In this document: piece after piece, positions 8,872 through 18,786 of the stretch | Position numbering within the stretch: position 1 is the stretch's first letter | Layout of the letters: each line of letters begins with the position of its first letter | DNA from: Lactifluus volemus | Lineage: Eukaryota > Basidiomycota > Agaricomycetes > Russulales > Russulaceae | DNA: 64,000 bases | Reading direction: 5' to 3' | Assembly: GCA_022376515.1 (NCBI GenBank) | Contig: WTXI01000122.1 | Location: 43,919-107,918 of the forward strand | Translations under genes and position numbers: made by a program | The notes under the pieces: model-generated | Seen by the model: only the letters and a program-made list of their open reading frames with translations | Told to the model about the DNA's origin: nothing | The model's database searches: none

Positions 8872-10618
8872 CTGCCCATGCCTCACCCCGTGTGCAAAGT
8901 ACTTGGTCTGCCTCGAATCTCTCAAGGGGATACACCCAGTCTAGGTGAGCTTTGTCCCACGTTTCCTGCTCCCCCACCCGCCTCATTACCATTTCCATCA
9001 CGCATCGTAACCCTCGTCGTTCCTTGTTCACCTCATATCACTGTCCGCAATCCTCGATCAACAAGAACACTTTCAAGGAGTTGGACCTCTTGGCTATACT
9101 GCATAACCTTCAACTTCGTGTGTCTCCTTTTCTTTCCCCAAGTTCAAAGGCTGCTAATCCTATAGCTCCAATCACGAAATTACTTTCTCTTTGACTCTGA
9201 CCTTCAGTTTCGTGCTGCAGGCTGTCGACGGAAGCGGGAGCAGGCAGATACCTATTAAGACGCCGTATTGACTGGTGTGCTTGAGTCCGATTGTACTTGC
9301 GTCACATTCGACACACATGGCAAGGTATTGTCCACACATTTTGCAGACTGCTCGGCACTACCCAACAACTCGCACCCGGGCCTGATGGTAACCTCTTGCC
9401 CGCTCTACTCACTCTCGGTAGCCAAGTCTTCCTCCTGCAACACAAGCGTTGGGGCTGCCACTCTTCAAGTGTCTGCGGGGATTCCGGCTGATGAGGCAGC
9501 GGCGGCGGCGTGAAAAGCGGTGACTCGATCATCATCATCAGCTCTTCGAAAGCAGACACTTGATCATGATCCACCGGCAGGAGCGACAGCATCGCCAACG
9601 TTGTCATCCAGTCAGACAACACCACTGGCGGCGGCAGTTGAGTCAGCTCCAGCTCCATTGTGGCAGGCGTAGGCACTTGTTGAGAAAGACTCGTCCCAAA
9701 CGTCCATTTGGGTAGCACCACGACTGGGGGTGGCGGATCAGGAAACATTATTGGAGTGGGTACCTGTTCGGGGAGCAGCTCCATCATGGGCAGCAGTCTG
9801 GGTCCCTGTATCGTGTGTGGCTCCTCTGCTATGGACGAGAGAGTGACCGTGAACCAACGGGCTACTGACGCTTGTCCCCGTGGTCTGCTGTGCCGTGGTA
9901 TTACCTGCCAATCAAGTGCTGCTCTGTCTCGATCCGTGTATAGGTCCTCGCTGCAGGCCTATGGCGGGCCCTACTTGACGACCCTGTCACCTCCAGAACC
10001 CTGTTGCACCAGAAGGACAACAGCAGCAGTCGCGAGGTCGCCGTAAGCTTACAAAGCACATCCCCGAAGACCGATTCGCAAGTGGGGAGCGTGACTTGGA
10101 GATTGTCAAACTTTCGGATGTTGTCGCAGAATACACATTGTTGAGCACACAGCTGGATCTCGTGAGAAAGGACCCGGAATTTTTGTGCACGATCGGTGAG
10201 CACCCGCACAGCCCAGTCAGGGGAGAATGGGGATGCTGATGATTTGAACCTTGCTCGCGGGCAGCCGGGTCAACATCAACGCCATGTATGCCTCGTCCCA
10301 ATATCCCAGGTTGGGTGAGCCTCTGATGATCACACTCCACAAGCCCAATCTGGCAGGGCTCGGACATTCGACAGTTGCGCTTTGAAGATAATGCATACCG
10401 CAGAAGAGATGCTTCATGCCAGGTCATGCCAAGCACCGTGTTGAGACAGTGGCATATTCTGCCATCAGGAACAGAGGTATATGGGTGACAGCACTGCATT
10501 CAGTTTATATCGCTCTGAGACTCCCAGGCACTCCAGGTGCATTCCCCTCAGGTGCCGTATCGAGACAGAGGCATGTTCTCCGGTTGCTGTCTATCAGATT
10601 CTTGTGAGTGATGGCATG
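8872..10618. other. Decayed intergenic or transposon-derived sequence, no intact gene
   Basis: About 1.75 kb without a convincing gene. Minus-strand frames at 9302-9787, 9901-10209, 10217-10417 and 9987-10499 have protein-like stretches (for example CAQQCVFCDNIRKFDNLQV) but no common frame, no family I recognise and no clear start. They may be remains of a larger transposon whose other parts are the helitron-like scrap beyond the hAT insertion at 14127. Confidence 0.4.
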
Positions 10619-11263
10619 GTGCCAGTTAGTGTTGTGGGGGCTTGCAGCTATTGACAGCTTAGCCATAAGCTGGAGCCAGCTTATCCTTAGCTGGATGTAG
10701 CCGAGCCCAGGCTAGCCCCCATTTTAGTTAGACTGTAGGCGGCTTCCAATCACAACTGAGCCCGGCTAAGCCTACCCGAAAGCCGGGCCTGGTCACATGA
10801 TTGTGTTGAAAAGTCAACCAAGACCCCTGGCAACCTCGGTGTCACTTCCCCCCCTGCTTGCTCTCCTCTGTCGCCACGTTCCCCACTTCTCTCTCCTTCG
10901 ATCATTGAATTTCGCAGTTTCCGATGGCGCCAGTTCTTCTGCCACATGTTCGTCGTATATGGTGCCCGTCCCGGTGGTGCATTGCTAGGAAAACCCGGTC
11001 ACTCTCATCAATGCCCTCGACCCCACTCAATGTGGTACTTCAAACGAAGCTGTTCTTCTGCGCACAGCGCTTGGTGTGCAGCCCGGTCTCTTGGTGCTTT
11101 TGCTTAGCATTGTGATGCCTAAGTGTGGAGGGAAGGCCAAAACAATTGAACACAAGCAGCTCGAGCAATGGGCCTGGGTTAGATTAGCAGAGCTAGCAGT
11201 GTTTGATTGTATGTCCTGTCCTTGATTGCCAGCTATCAATGAGGTGCTGACTTCGATTTTAGG

Positions 11264-11402
11264 TACCACCTCTTTCGGTCTCCGTGCCCAGACAGATTGG
11301 GGCATGATCTCCCATACCCCCACTTTCGCCACATCGTTGAGCGATTTATCGACCCTCGCCGCTCGCCATACTATGGGACGACTATTCGCTCTTGGACTGT
11401 GC
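11264..11402 (+). pseudogene. Possible second captured exon in the hAT-like element, unrecognised
   Basis: A plus-strand frame running from about 10996 to 11218 can be spliced at GTATGTCC...TTTTAG to a further open frame at 11264, giving ...LAVFDCTTSFGLRAQTDWG.... Codon continuity across a canonical intron suggests gene-derived sequence, like the prenyltransferase fragment further inside. The nested element interrupts it at 11403. I cannot name the parent gene. An inverse copy lies in element B. Confidence 0.35.
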
Positions 11403-12787
11403 ATCAGGAAAATCCAGAAAAAACTTAGTTGGCTTAACTAGCTTATTTCATTTTTAAGCCTGTCAAGTTGCTCAAGCTGCTTATTTTTTACTTAGAAAAT
11501 GAGTATGTAAAACAAGTAAGCAAATCAAGGCCAAAGATAAGCACATTAAGTAATTAAGATGTGTAAGACACTTAAGACAAGCAAAACAGAAATAAAAAAT
11601 TAATTTATGTAATTTAACTAAAGTCCGAAAAAAAATATGCTAAGTCGCGACTCGCGAAATTTTCGCTAAGTCGTTACAGTGGGTGTATTATTTACTACTG
11701 TTTGCACAATGTTGATTTTCGTGCCTCTCGTAGTCTGCCGCCCCTTTCCATCTCTCCCTCTATCCCACTCCGTCGTTGTCTGCCTCGCCCCAACACGTCC
11801 CACCGCTGCCTCCTCCGCGTCCCCTCCTTCTCTGCCCCTGCCTCTGCCTCCTTCTCTGCCTCCCTCTCTGCCTCCCTCTCTGGCTCTGGCTCTGGCTCTT
11901 GTTCTGGCTCTGCCTCTTCGCGTCGTCATGCGCCTCCTGTACCCGCGCCTCCCCCACCACTTTTGTTTCCTCTTGGATTCACTGCCTCTGTGAGGCAGTC
12001 TACGTTGTCGCGCTGCCTGCGTCGACGTCCTGGTACGTTATCACGCTGCCTGCCCCGCCTCAACGCGAACTGACTTTTTTTTCTTTTTTTTCGTCGCCTC
12101 CTCCTCCTTGACTACCTCCTCCCGCGCTGCCGCCTCTGCTGCCTGGACCACCACCCCCTGCGCCTCCTCCTCCTACATCTCGCACCTCCTCCCGCGCCTC
12201 CCGTGCCTCCTCCCACGTCCCGCACCTTCTCCTGCGCTTCCTCCTGCTCCGCACCTCCTGTGCGTCCCGTGCGTTCTCTCTCGCCTCCCATGCGCCTCGC
12301 CTCCGCCCGCGCGTTCTCTCGCGCCTCCCACGCCCCACGCCCCCTCCCGCGCCCCCCTCCCGCGCCTCCCGCGGCCTCCTCCCACGCCTCCCGCGGCCTC
12401 CTCCCACGCCTCCACCACCACCACCACCACCACCTCCTCCCTGTGGCCCTGCAGCCCCCACCCCTGCCAGGGCTGTTCCACCAAGGCTGGTGGAACCATT
12501 GTCTCCTGTACATAGTCATGTTGTAGTTTAGCTCAATATATGATTTTTATTGCCCTAAATCTGTGTGCTTGAAAACTTTTGGTAAGCACAGATCTAAGCT
12601 GCCATTTAAGTGAACTAAGCCCAAAATAAGCATCAATAAGCCCTGGCTAAGTCAAATTAAGGAGAAGACCTAGCTTAGCCTAAGCATGGCCAGCTTAGAG
12701 ACATTTTGCTTAAAAGTGCTTAGAAGTGTTGTTAAGTCATATTAAGCATGCTCAAGTGCTGTTAAGAAAAACTCGGATTTTCCTGAT
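11403..12787. mobile_element. Nested DNA element with 13-bp TIR and 4-bp TSD (in copy A)
   Basis: The termini are the perfect inverted repeat ATCAGGAAAATCC, flanked by GTGC on both sides (11399-11402 and 12788-12791). Both subterminal zones (about 11410-11650 and 12560-12770) are rich in TTAAGC/GCTTA motifs. The core (about 11740-12480) is strongly pyrimidine-biased and includes a CAC run. No transposase is visible. The 4-bp TSD fits no superfamily I can name with confidence. The same element sits at the homologous place in copy B, so it entered before the hAT element multiplied. Confidence 0.75.
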
Positions 12788-12919
12788 GTGCCGCCCTCGC
12801 GCGTAAGGTCGGCTCGTGCCAAGGTAAAGACGGAGGGTGCACATTATTCATAATTATTGTATTTGTGTTGTGATTGTTGATCTTGGAGAGGGCACTGTCC
12901 CATCGCCTGTTGGTATAGA

Positions 12920-13416
12920 TTCGTGATGCTACTCAGAGCAGACAATACTGATCTGCGCATGACATATTGCGCATTCGTAGTCTGCGCTCTTCTCGACAAT
13001 TGGTCCTGTATCGACCTTCCACGAGCACTCTCGTACATCCAACGGTATCGGGTATGGTCTCTATCACCGCCGCCTTGCTCGCCCGCCACCTGCTAATATG
13101 TGAGTGTGGGGTTTTTTTTTCTTTTTTCAGACGTATGAAGGCGGGTATGGTCAGACGCCACTCTGCGAGTCCCTCGGTGGACCAACGTACTGTGCCCTCG
13201 CGTCTATGCATCTCGTACCTGCAGAACATCCATGTGTTTCGCAGGTGCGTCTACAACCCACTGAGTGGCGCACGACTGTGCGATGGTTGCTGCACATGCA
13301 ATCACAACAGACACCACAGATGCAGACGGAGGCGAAACTGGGTGGCAGCTTTGCGGGGCAGATGAACAAACTGGCGGACGCGTGCTATGGGTTTTGGTGC
13401 GATGCCGCTCTCGCCA
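12920..13416 (+). pseudogene. Captured fragment of geranylgeranyltransferase type I beta-subunit gene (copy A)
   Basis: Two exons are readable. 12920-13051 gives ...DLRMTYCAFVVCALLDNWS...YIQRYR. A 79-bp intron follows (13052-13130, GTATGG...TTTTTTCAG, phase 0). From 13131 the frame gives TYEGGYGQTPLCESLGGPTY, then ALASMHL, and later NKLADACYGFWCDAAL. These match the alpha-alpha toroid repeats of protein prenyltransferase beta subunits (D-R-YCA, the Y-GG-GQ-P--E-HGG-TYCA block, and GR-NK--D-CYSFW). In the host enzyme the second half binds zinc and the CaaX substrate. Here the usual catalytic His of E-HGG is Leu and both gene ends are missing, so no enzyme can result. Homology to the GGTase-I rather than farnesyltransferase subunit is my judgement. 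Confidence 0.8.
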
Positions 13417-14126
13417 TATGTCCCTTCCCTTTTCGATTCCTTGCTGCGCAATCAACTCACAACACACCCAACATGCCTGCGACTCCTTTCCTTTTTTTTT
13501 TTTCCCACCTTCTTACCTTTGCACCTCGTTGTCCAGAGCGCCTCAGCGCGTGCACGCTAGACAGGGAAGACCAGGAGACCCGTCTCACGCTGCTTGGCTC
13601 CTTTGCAGTGTGCAACGTGCGCGAAGCTGTCACGCACATCGCCGGGCAGATGTTTGTCCGTGCCGTGCTAGGCGCGGATTCACAGTCGCGCAACAGCGAC
13701 ATTTACGATACCAGTATGCTGTAATGCTGCTGCGTTCAGTGCTGCGAGTTGCCCTAGACTGTGAAGTGTTTTACAAAGGTGGTTCTGAGCTTGATTCAGT
13801 GAGATTAAGGCAGCTGCGAAGGCACAGTAGTATTACATAATGAGTTTGAGTTTGAGACTAAGCCAGGCTAAGCCGACAAGCCCTATGCTCTAAGCTGAGG
13901 CTTAGCCTTGGCTAACGGTTCTGGCTAAGGTGGCTTGGCTAAATCTGGCAAGCTGATGCCATGGCTAAAGGGGGCTTGGCTTCGGCTAGCTCCGGCTCGT
14001 CGAGCCCCGCAACACTAGTGCCAGTGCCGTGTATCTTGTCAGAATCCATATACTGCGTCAAAGACTTTTTCTTGATTCGCCTAATTCTCAATTTTGACTT
14101 CTGTAACATGAACTATACAACTGGCC

Positions 14127-14282
14127 AACCTATTTCAAGTTCGTCGGCGTGCAGTTATGGACGCATTAATATGGTTGAAGCGTCACAATCCACAGTACTA
14201 TGGTGGTGTCGTCATTGATGCAGATTGTCTGGACAATCTACCAGTTGATGGTATCCCAGATGAGATTGTGTTTACAATGTGA
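14127..14282 (+). pseudogene. Helitron helicase-like protein fragment
   Basis: The 51-codon frame contains FQVRRRAVMDALIWLKRHN and, further on, LPVDGIPDEIV. This resembles the segment found N-terminal to the helitron-like domain in fungal Helitron Rep-helicase proteins (VRR-AV-DAL-WLK-NN-Y...L-LPE---P--I). It ends at a TGA and no HUH or helicase motifs follow. It is a scrap left between the hAT insertions. Confidence 0.5.
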
Positions 14283-14652
14283 CATACAGTCGTGGACAAC
14301 CAAAACCCACAAATCGGTTATCTGGGTGGGAAGTGAATGGATCGATGAGTTTTTTTCAGAATTGAGCTGCAAATTTCAAAAGACGTCGAAAAAAGCATCT
14401 CTGAAGTTTTTCCCATGAGTAATTAGAAAGTGCCAAATTTTTGGGCTCAAAAATCGCAATATATGACTATATATGTGTACCAGAAATTGATTTCCTATCC
14501 CAAATTCAATGACAATCAATTAATAACTGCATCCAGGTGCATCATTGCAGTAGATGACATAAATTAATGATGAAAAATTGGACTCACCATCTCGATAGGA
14601 TTGAGTTCACAGTGAAATTTGGGCAGAAAAATACATTCTTGGCCAGCCTCTC

Positions 14653-14850
14653 AAATTACAGTTTTGAGCATGGAAATTTCACATTGGCATGAAGGCAACC
14701 CACATTGAAGCCGCACTCTTTGAGAGTTTGCTGGAGCCCCTTTTGCTCTCCAGATTCTGTTATCATCTTTGGCTGATTATGGAGACCAGAAGTGTCACAT
14801 TTGGGTTTCTTTTTTGGAGGCATTTGGGTATGTGGGTATTCTGAGTCCAA
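14653..14850 (-). pseudogene. Possible DDE-endonuclease (Tc1/IS630-like) transposase scrap
   Basis: The minus frame contains QMPPKKKPKCD and GEQKGLQQTLKECGFNV. The second piece resembles the KG---L-E-G--V block common in basidiomycete DDE-superfamily endonuclease transposons. No catalytic triad is present and the flanks are AT-rich, so this is a weak assignment. The rest of 14283-15316 shows no gene. Confidence 0.33.
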
Positions 14851-15316
14851 ATTAAAGATTTTATTATGAGCCTGCCACTCGATAAAATTTATTGAAATGT
14901 GGTGAACACGCTCCGTCTATCAAAAGGAAGCGATTGCACATTTTTTCGGATTTTTCCTATGCATTTTTAGGGATTTTGCCAAATTTTCAGGGTATATTTC
15001 CTTATATGTTCTTTTTCTCAAGAATGGCTCGATGAATCATATTGAAATTTTGCCACAAGCCTTGCCTAACTAGTGCGCATCAATTCCGGTAATAAAAAAA
15101 GAAAATCTATTATGGCTGAAATTATTGGTGGGCTCTGGTTGTCCACGACTGTACTGCAGACAAGGCCCTAGTAGAGCCAGAGAGTTCCCCATATGTTCCC
15201 TCAGTAGACAATGGGCTCGTGGAAGTAGCTGTTGATCAGGTCGATGGAAACGAGGACCAGCCAGACCCAGCAGGTGCATTCACAGTTTTCTACAGTTTTT
15301 CTGATAAAACCGACTG

Positions 15317-15921
15317 TGTTAAGGTTCCAAGTGGGACCTTTGTACGAAGTGTACGTTCGTTCGTGAAGTCAAGAACTAGACTTGCAAGACGTGCAAGTCA
15401 AGATCAAAGGTTCGATAAAGATGAGACTTAGTAAACGACTAAGTCAAGAGCGTTTCAGAGGTCAAGGGCTTTGGGCTCAGGGTTGAGACCAAAGTGTCAA
15501 GAAGTCGTGAAGAGTGATGTCAAGAGGGTTCTCTCAGGTCGAATGCTTCTAGGCAAGACAAGGTTCTAATAGATAGAAGGACTTGGATTGCGAAACAAAA
15601 CTGAGACTTAAGGTCTCTAGGGCAGAAAGTACAGGGTTTATATATAAGAAGACGAGGCTATGTACACAGCCGTAGGGGCTGTGACCTTCGTACAGCTTTC
15701 AGGGTTTGAAACATGTTTCAGGAATCAGCAAGTCATCCTGTGCATGTGGCTGTTGCTTGAGGCTGTACGGTGCTGTGCAAGGCTGTTCGTGAGAAAATAA
15801 GTAAGCGATCTGAAACAAAGCGATCGGCAGTCCATTCGCATAAGCAGGAGAGTCAGCAGAAATGAATCATCAGTCCGAAAATGTACAGTATGAGTTAGCA
15901 AACACGTGTCAGTCCATAACA
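15317..15921 (-). mobile_element. Solo LTR, same family as the one at 1736-2349
   Basis: The 605-bp sequence runs from TGTTAAGGTTCC to GTCCATAACA with a perfect GACTG duplication on both sides (15312-15316 and 15922-15926). It is the reverse orientation of 1736-2349, with clear sequence differences, so this copy inserted independently. It lies right beside copy 2 of the palindrome-ended repeat. Confidence 0.93.
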
Positions 15922-15924
15922 GAC

Positions 15925-16168
15925 TGGTAATCAACTAACATCATCGATTTCCTGTCTTGGCCTTTGGATGAGCTTCTTACGGTCCTTCCATCCTTTTTCG
16001 TGATGATAGCCTGCCTTTCCTGTTCATTCTGCACAAAAAAAACCATATGTGGTGGCCTTAACGAATATGTTTTGTGACGTGTTACTGTCACTCTGGTATG
16101 TTTTTCTGCCATGGTCTCTGTATGTTTTTTTGATCAATATCATCGGCATGACCTGTCAGGGTCACGCC
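15925..16168 (-). repeat. Dispersed unclassified repeat, copy 2
   Basis: This is homologous to 285-495 plus 8846-8871 and contains the same minus-strand reading frame, here beginning ATG at 16112 (MAEKHTRVTVTRHK...). It ends in the palindrome at 16145-16168. The hAT-like copy B inserted across the last bases of the palindrome, since its TSD CGCCGCAG starts at 16165. Confidence 0.6.
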
Positions 16169-16773
16169 GCAGTAGTGTTGTGGGGCTCGACGAGCCGGAG
16201 CTAGCCGAAGCCGAGCCCCCTTTAGCCATGGCATCGGCTTGCCAGATTTAGCCAAGCCACCTTAGCCAGAACCGTTAGCCAAGGCTAAGCCTCAGCTTAG
16301 AGCATAGGGCTTGTCGGCTTAGCCTGGCTTAGTCTCAAACTCAAACTCATTATGTAATACTACTGTGCCTTCGCAGCTGCCTTAATCTCACTGAATCAAG
16401 CTCAGAACCACCTTTGTAAAACACTTCACAGTCTAGGGCAACTCGCAGCACTGAACGCAGCAGCATTACAGCATACTGGTATCGTAAATGTCGCTGTTGC
16501 GCGACTGTGAATCCGCGCCTAGCACGGCACGGACAAACATCTGCCCGGCGATGTGCGTGACAGCTTCGCGCACGTTGCACACTGCAAAGGAGCCAAGCAG
16601 CGTGAGACGGGTCTCCTGGTCTTCCCTGTCTAGCGTGCACGCGCTGAGGCGCTCTGGACAACGAGGTGCAAAGGTAAGAAGGTGGGAAAAAAAAAAAAGG
16701 AAAGGAGTCGCAGGCATGTTGGGTGTGTTGTGAGTTGATTGCGCAGCAAGGAATCGAAAAGGGAAGGGACATA

Positions 16774-17270
16774 TGGCGAGAGCGGCATCGCACCAAAACC
16801 CATAGCACGCGTCCGCCAGTTTGTTCATCTGCCCCGCAAAGCTGCCACCCAGTTTCGCCTCCGTCTGCATCTGTGGTGTCTGTTGTGATTGCATGTGCAG
16901 CAACCATCGCACAGTCGTGCGCCACTCAGTGGGTTGTAGACGCACCTGCGAAACACATGGATGTTCTGCAGGTACGAGATGCATAGACGCGAGGGCACAG
17001 TACGTTGGTCCACCGAGGGACTCGCAGAGTGGCGTCTGACCATACCCGCCTTCATACGTCTGAAAAAAGAAAAAAAAACCCCACACTCACATATTAGCAG
17101 GTGGCGGGCGAGCAAGGCGGCGGTGATAGAGACCATACCCGATACCGTTGGATGTACGAGAGTGCTCGTGGAAGGTCGATACAGGACCAATTGTCGAGAA
17201 GAGCGCAGACTACGAATGCGCAATATGTCATGCGCAGATCAGTATTGTCTGCTCTGAGTAGCATCACGAA
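16774..17270 (-). pseudogene. Captured geranylgeranyltransferase type I beta fragment (copy B)
   Basis: This is the inverse counterpart of 12920-13416. The exons are 17139-17270 and 16774-17059, separated by the same 79-bp intron (17060-17138). It encodes the same residues as copy A, so the fragment moved as part of the transposon. Confidence 0.8.
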
Positions 17271-17402
17271 TCTATACCAACAGGCGATGGGACAGTGCCC
17301 TCTCCAAGATCAACAATCACAACACAAATACAATAATTATGAATAATGTGCACCCTCCGTCTTTACCTTGGCACGAGCCGACCTTACGCGCGAGGGCGGC
17401 AC

Positions 17403-18786
17403 ATCAGGAAAATCCGAGTTTTTCTTAACAGCACTTGAGCATGCTTAATATGACTTAACAACACTTCTAAGCACTTTTAAGCAAAATGTCTCTAAGCTGG
17501 CCATGCTTAGGCTAAGCTAGGTCTTCTCCTTAATTTGACTTAGCCAGGGCTTATTGATGCTTATTTTGGGCTTAGTTCACTTAAATGGCAGCTTAGATCT
17601 GTGCTTACCAAAAGTTTTCAAGCACACAGATTTAGGGCAATAAAAATCATATATTGAGCTAAACTACAACATGACTATGTACAGGAGACAATGGTTCCAC
17701 CAGCCTTGGTGGAACAGCCCTGGCAGGGGTGGGGGCTGCAGGGCCACAGGGAGGAGGTGGTGGTGGTGGTGGTGGTGGAGGCGTGGGAGGAGGCCGCGGG
17801 AGGCGTGGGAGGAGGCCGCGGGAGGCGCGGGAGGGGGGCGCGGGAGGGGCGTGGGGCGTGGGAGGCGCGAGAGAACGCGCGGGCGGAGGCGAGGCGCATG
17901 GGAGGCGAGAGAGAACGCACGGGACGCACAGGAGGTGCGGAGCAGGAGGAAGCGCAGGAGAAGGTGCGGGACGTGGGAGGAGGCACGGGAGGCGCGGGAG
18001 GAGGTGCGAGATGTAGGAGGAGGAGGCGCAGGGGGTGGTGGTCCAGGCAGCAGAGGCGGCAGCGCGGGAGGAGGTAGTCAAGGAGGAGGAGGCGACGAAA
18101 AAAAAGAAAAAAAAGTCAGTTCGCGTTGAGGCGGGGCAGGCAGCGTGATAACGTACCAGGACGTCGACGCAGGCAGCGCGACAACGTAGACTGCCTCACA
18201 GAGGCAGTGAATCCAAGAGGAAACAAAAGTGGTGGGGGAGGCGCGGGTACAGGAGGCGCATGACGACGCGAAGAGGCAGAGCCAGAACAAGAGCCAGAGC
18301 CAGAGCCAGAGAGGGAGGCAGAGAGGGAGGCAGAGAAGGAGGCAGAGGCAGGGGCAGAGAAGGAGGGGACGCGGAGGAGGCAGCGGTGGGACGTGTTGGG
18401 GCGAGGCAGACAACGACGGAGTGGGATAGAGGGAGAGATGGAAAGGGGCGGCAGACTACGAGAGGCACGAAAATCAACATTGTGCAAACAGTAGTAAATA
18501 ATACACCCACTGTAACGACTTAGCGAAAATTTCGCGAGTCGCGACTTAGCATATTTTTTTTCGGACTTTAGTTAAATTACATAAATTAATTTTTTATTTC
18601 TGTTTTGCTTGTCTTAAGTGTCTTACACATCTTAATTACTTAATGTGCTTATCTTTGGCCTTGATTTGCTTACTTGTTTTACATACTCATTTTCTAAGTA
18701 AAAAATAAGCAGCTTGAGCAACTTGACAGGCTTAAAAATGAAATAAGCTAGTTAAGCCAACTAAGTTTTTTCTGGATTTTCCTGAT
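17403..18786. mobile_element. Nested 13-bp-TIR element in copy B
   Basis: Same termini (ATCAGGAAAATCC) and the same flanking GTGC/GCAC tetramers (17399-17402 and 18787-18790) as the nested element in copy A. It carries the same purine/pyrimidine-skewed core. Confidence 0.75.

Larger units (their letters stand above)
10627..14017 (+). mobile_element. hAT-like non-autonomous DNA transposon, copy A (3391 bp)
   Basis: The ends are TAGTGTTGTGGGGGCT and, inverted, TAGTGTTGCGGGGCT. They are flanked by a perfect 8-bp duplication GTGCCAGT (10619-10626 and 14018-14025). An 8-bp TSD with a TAG/CAGTG-type short TIR is typical of the hAT superfamily. Subterminal regions at both ends are packed with GGCTAAGC/GCTTAGCC-type motifs, plausible transposase sites. 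No transposase or hAT dimerisation domain is readable, so it must be mobilised in trans. The interior holds a nested 1385-bp element (11403-12787) and pieces of host genes, including part of a prenyltransferase beta subunit (12920-13416). Confidence 0.9.

Noticed and set aside
11666..12560. Long open frames on both strands (proline- or glycine/arginine-rich) in the nested element
   Set aside because: They result from strong C/T strand bias with triplet-like repeats. Frames are open on both strands and lack any domain or codon consistency.
13265..13840. 191-codon plus-strand frame MAHDCAMVAAHAITTD...
   Set aside because: It is an out-of-frame shadow of the captured prenyltransferase exon; the homologous peptide lies in another frame.
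15219..15431. Shared peptide KVPSGTFVRSVR... with 2235-2400 as a conserved protein
   Set aside because: It is the translated end of the second-family LTR in both places, not a gene.
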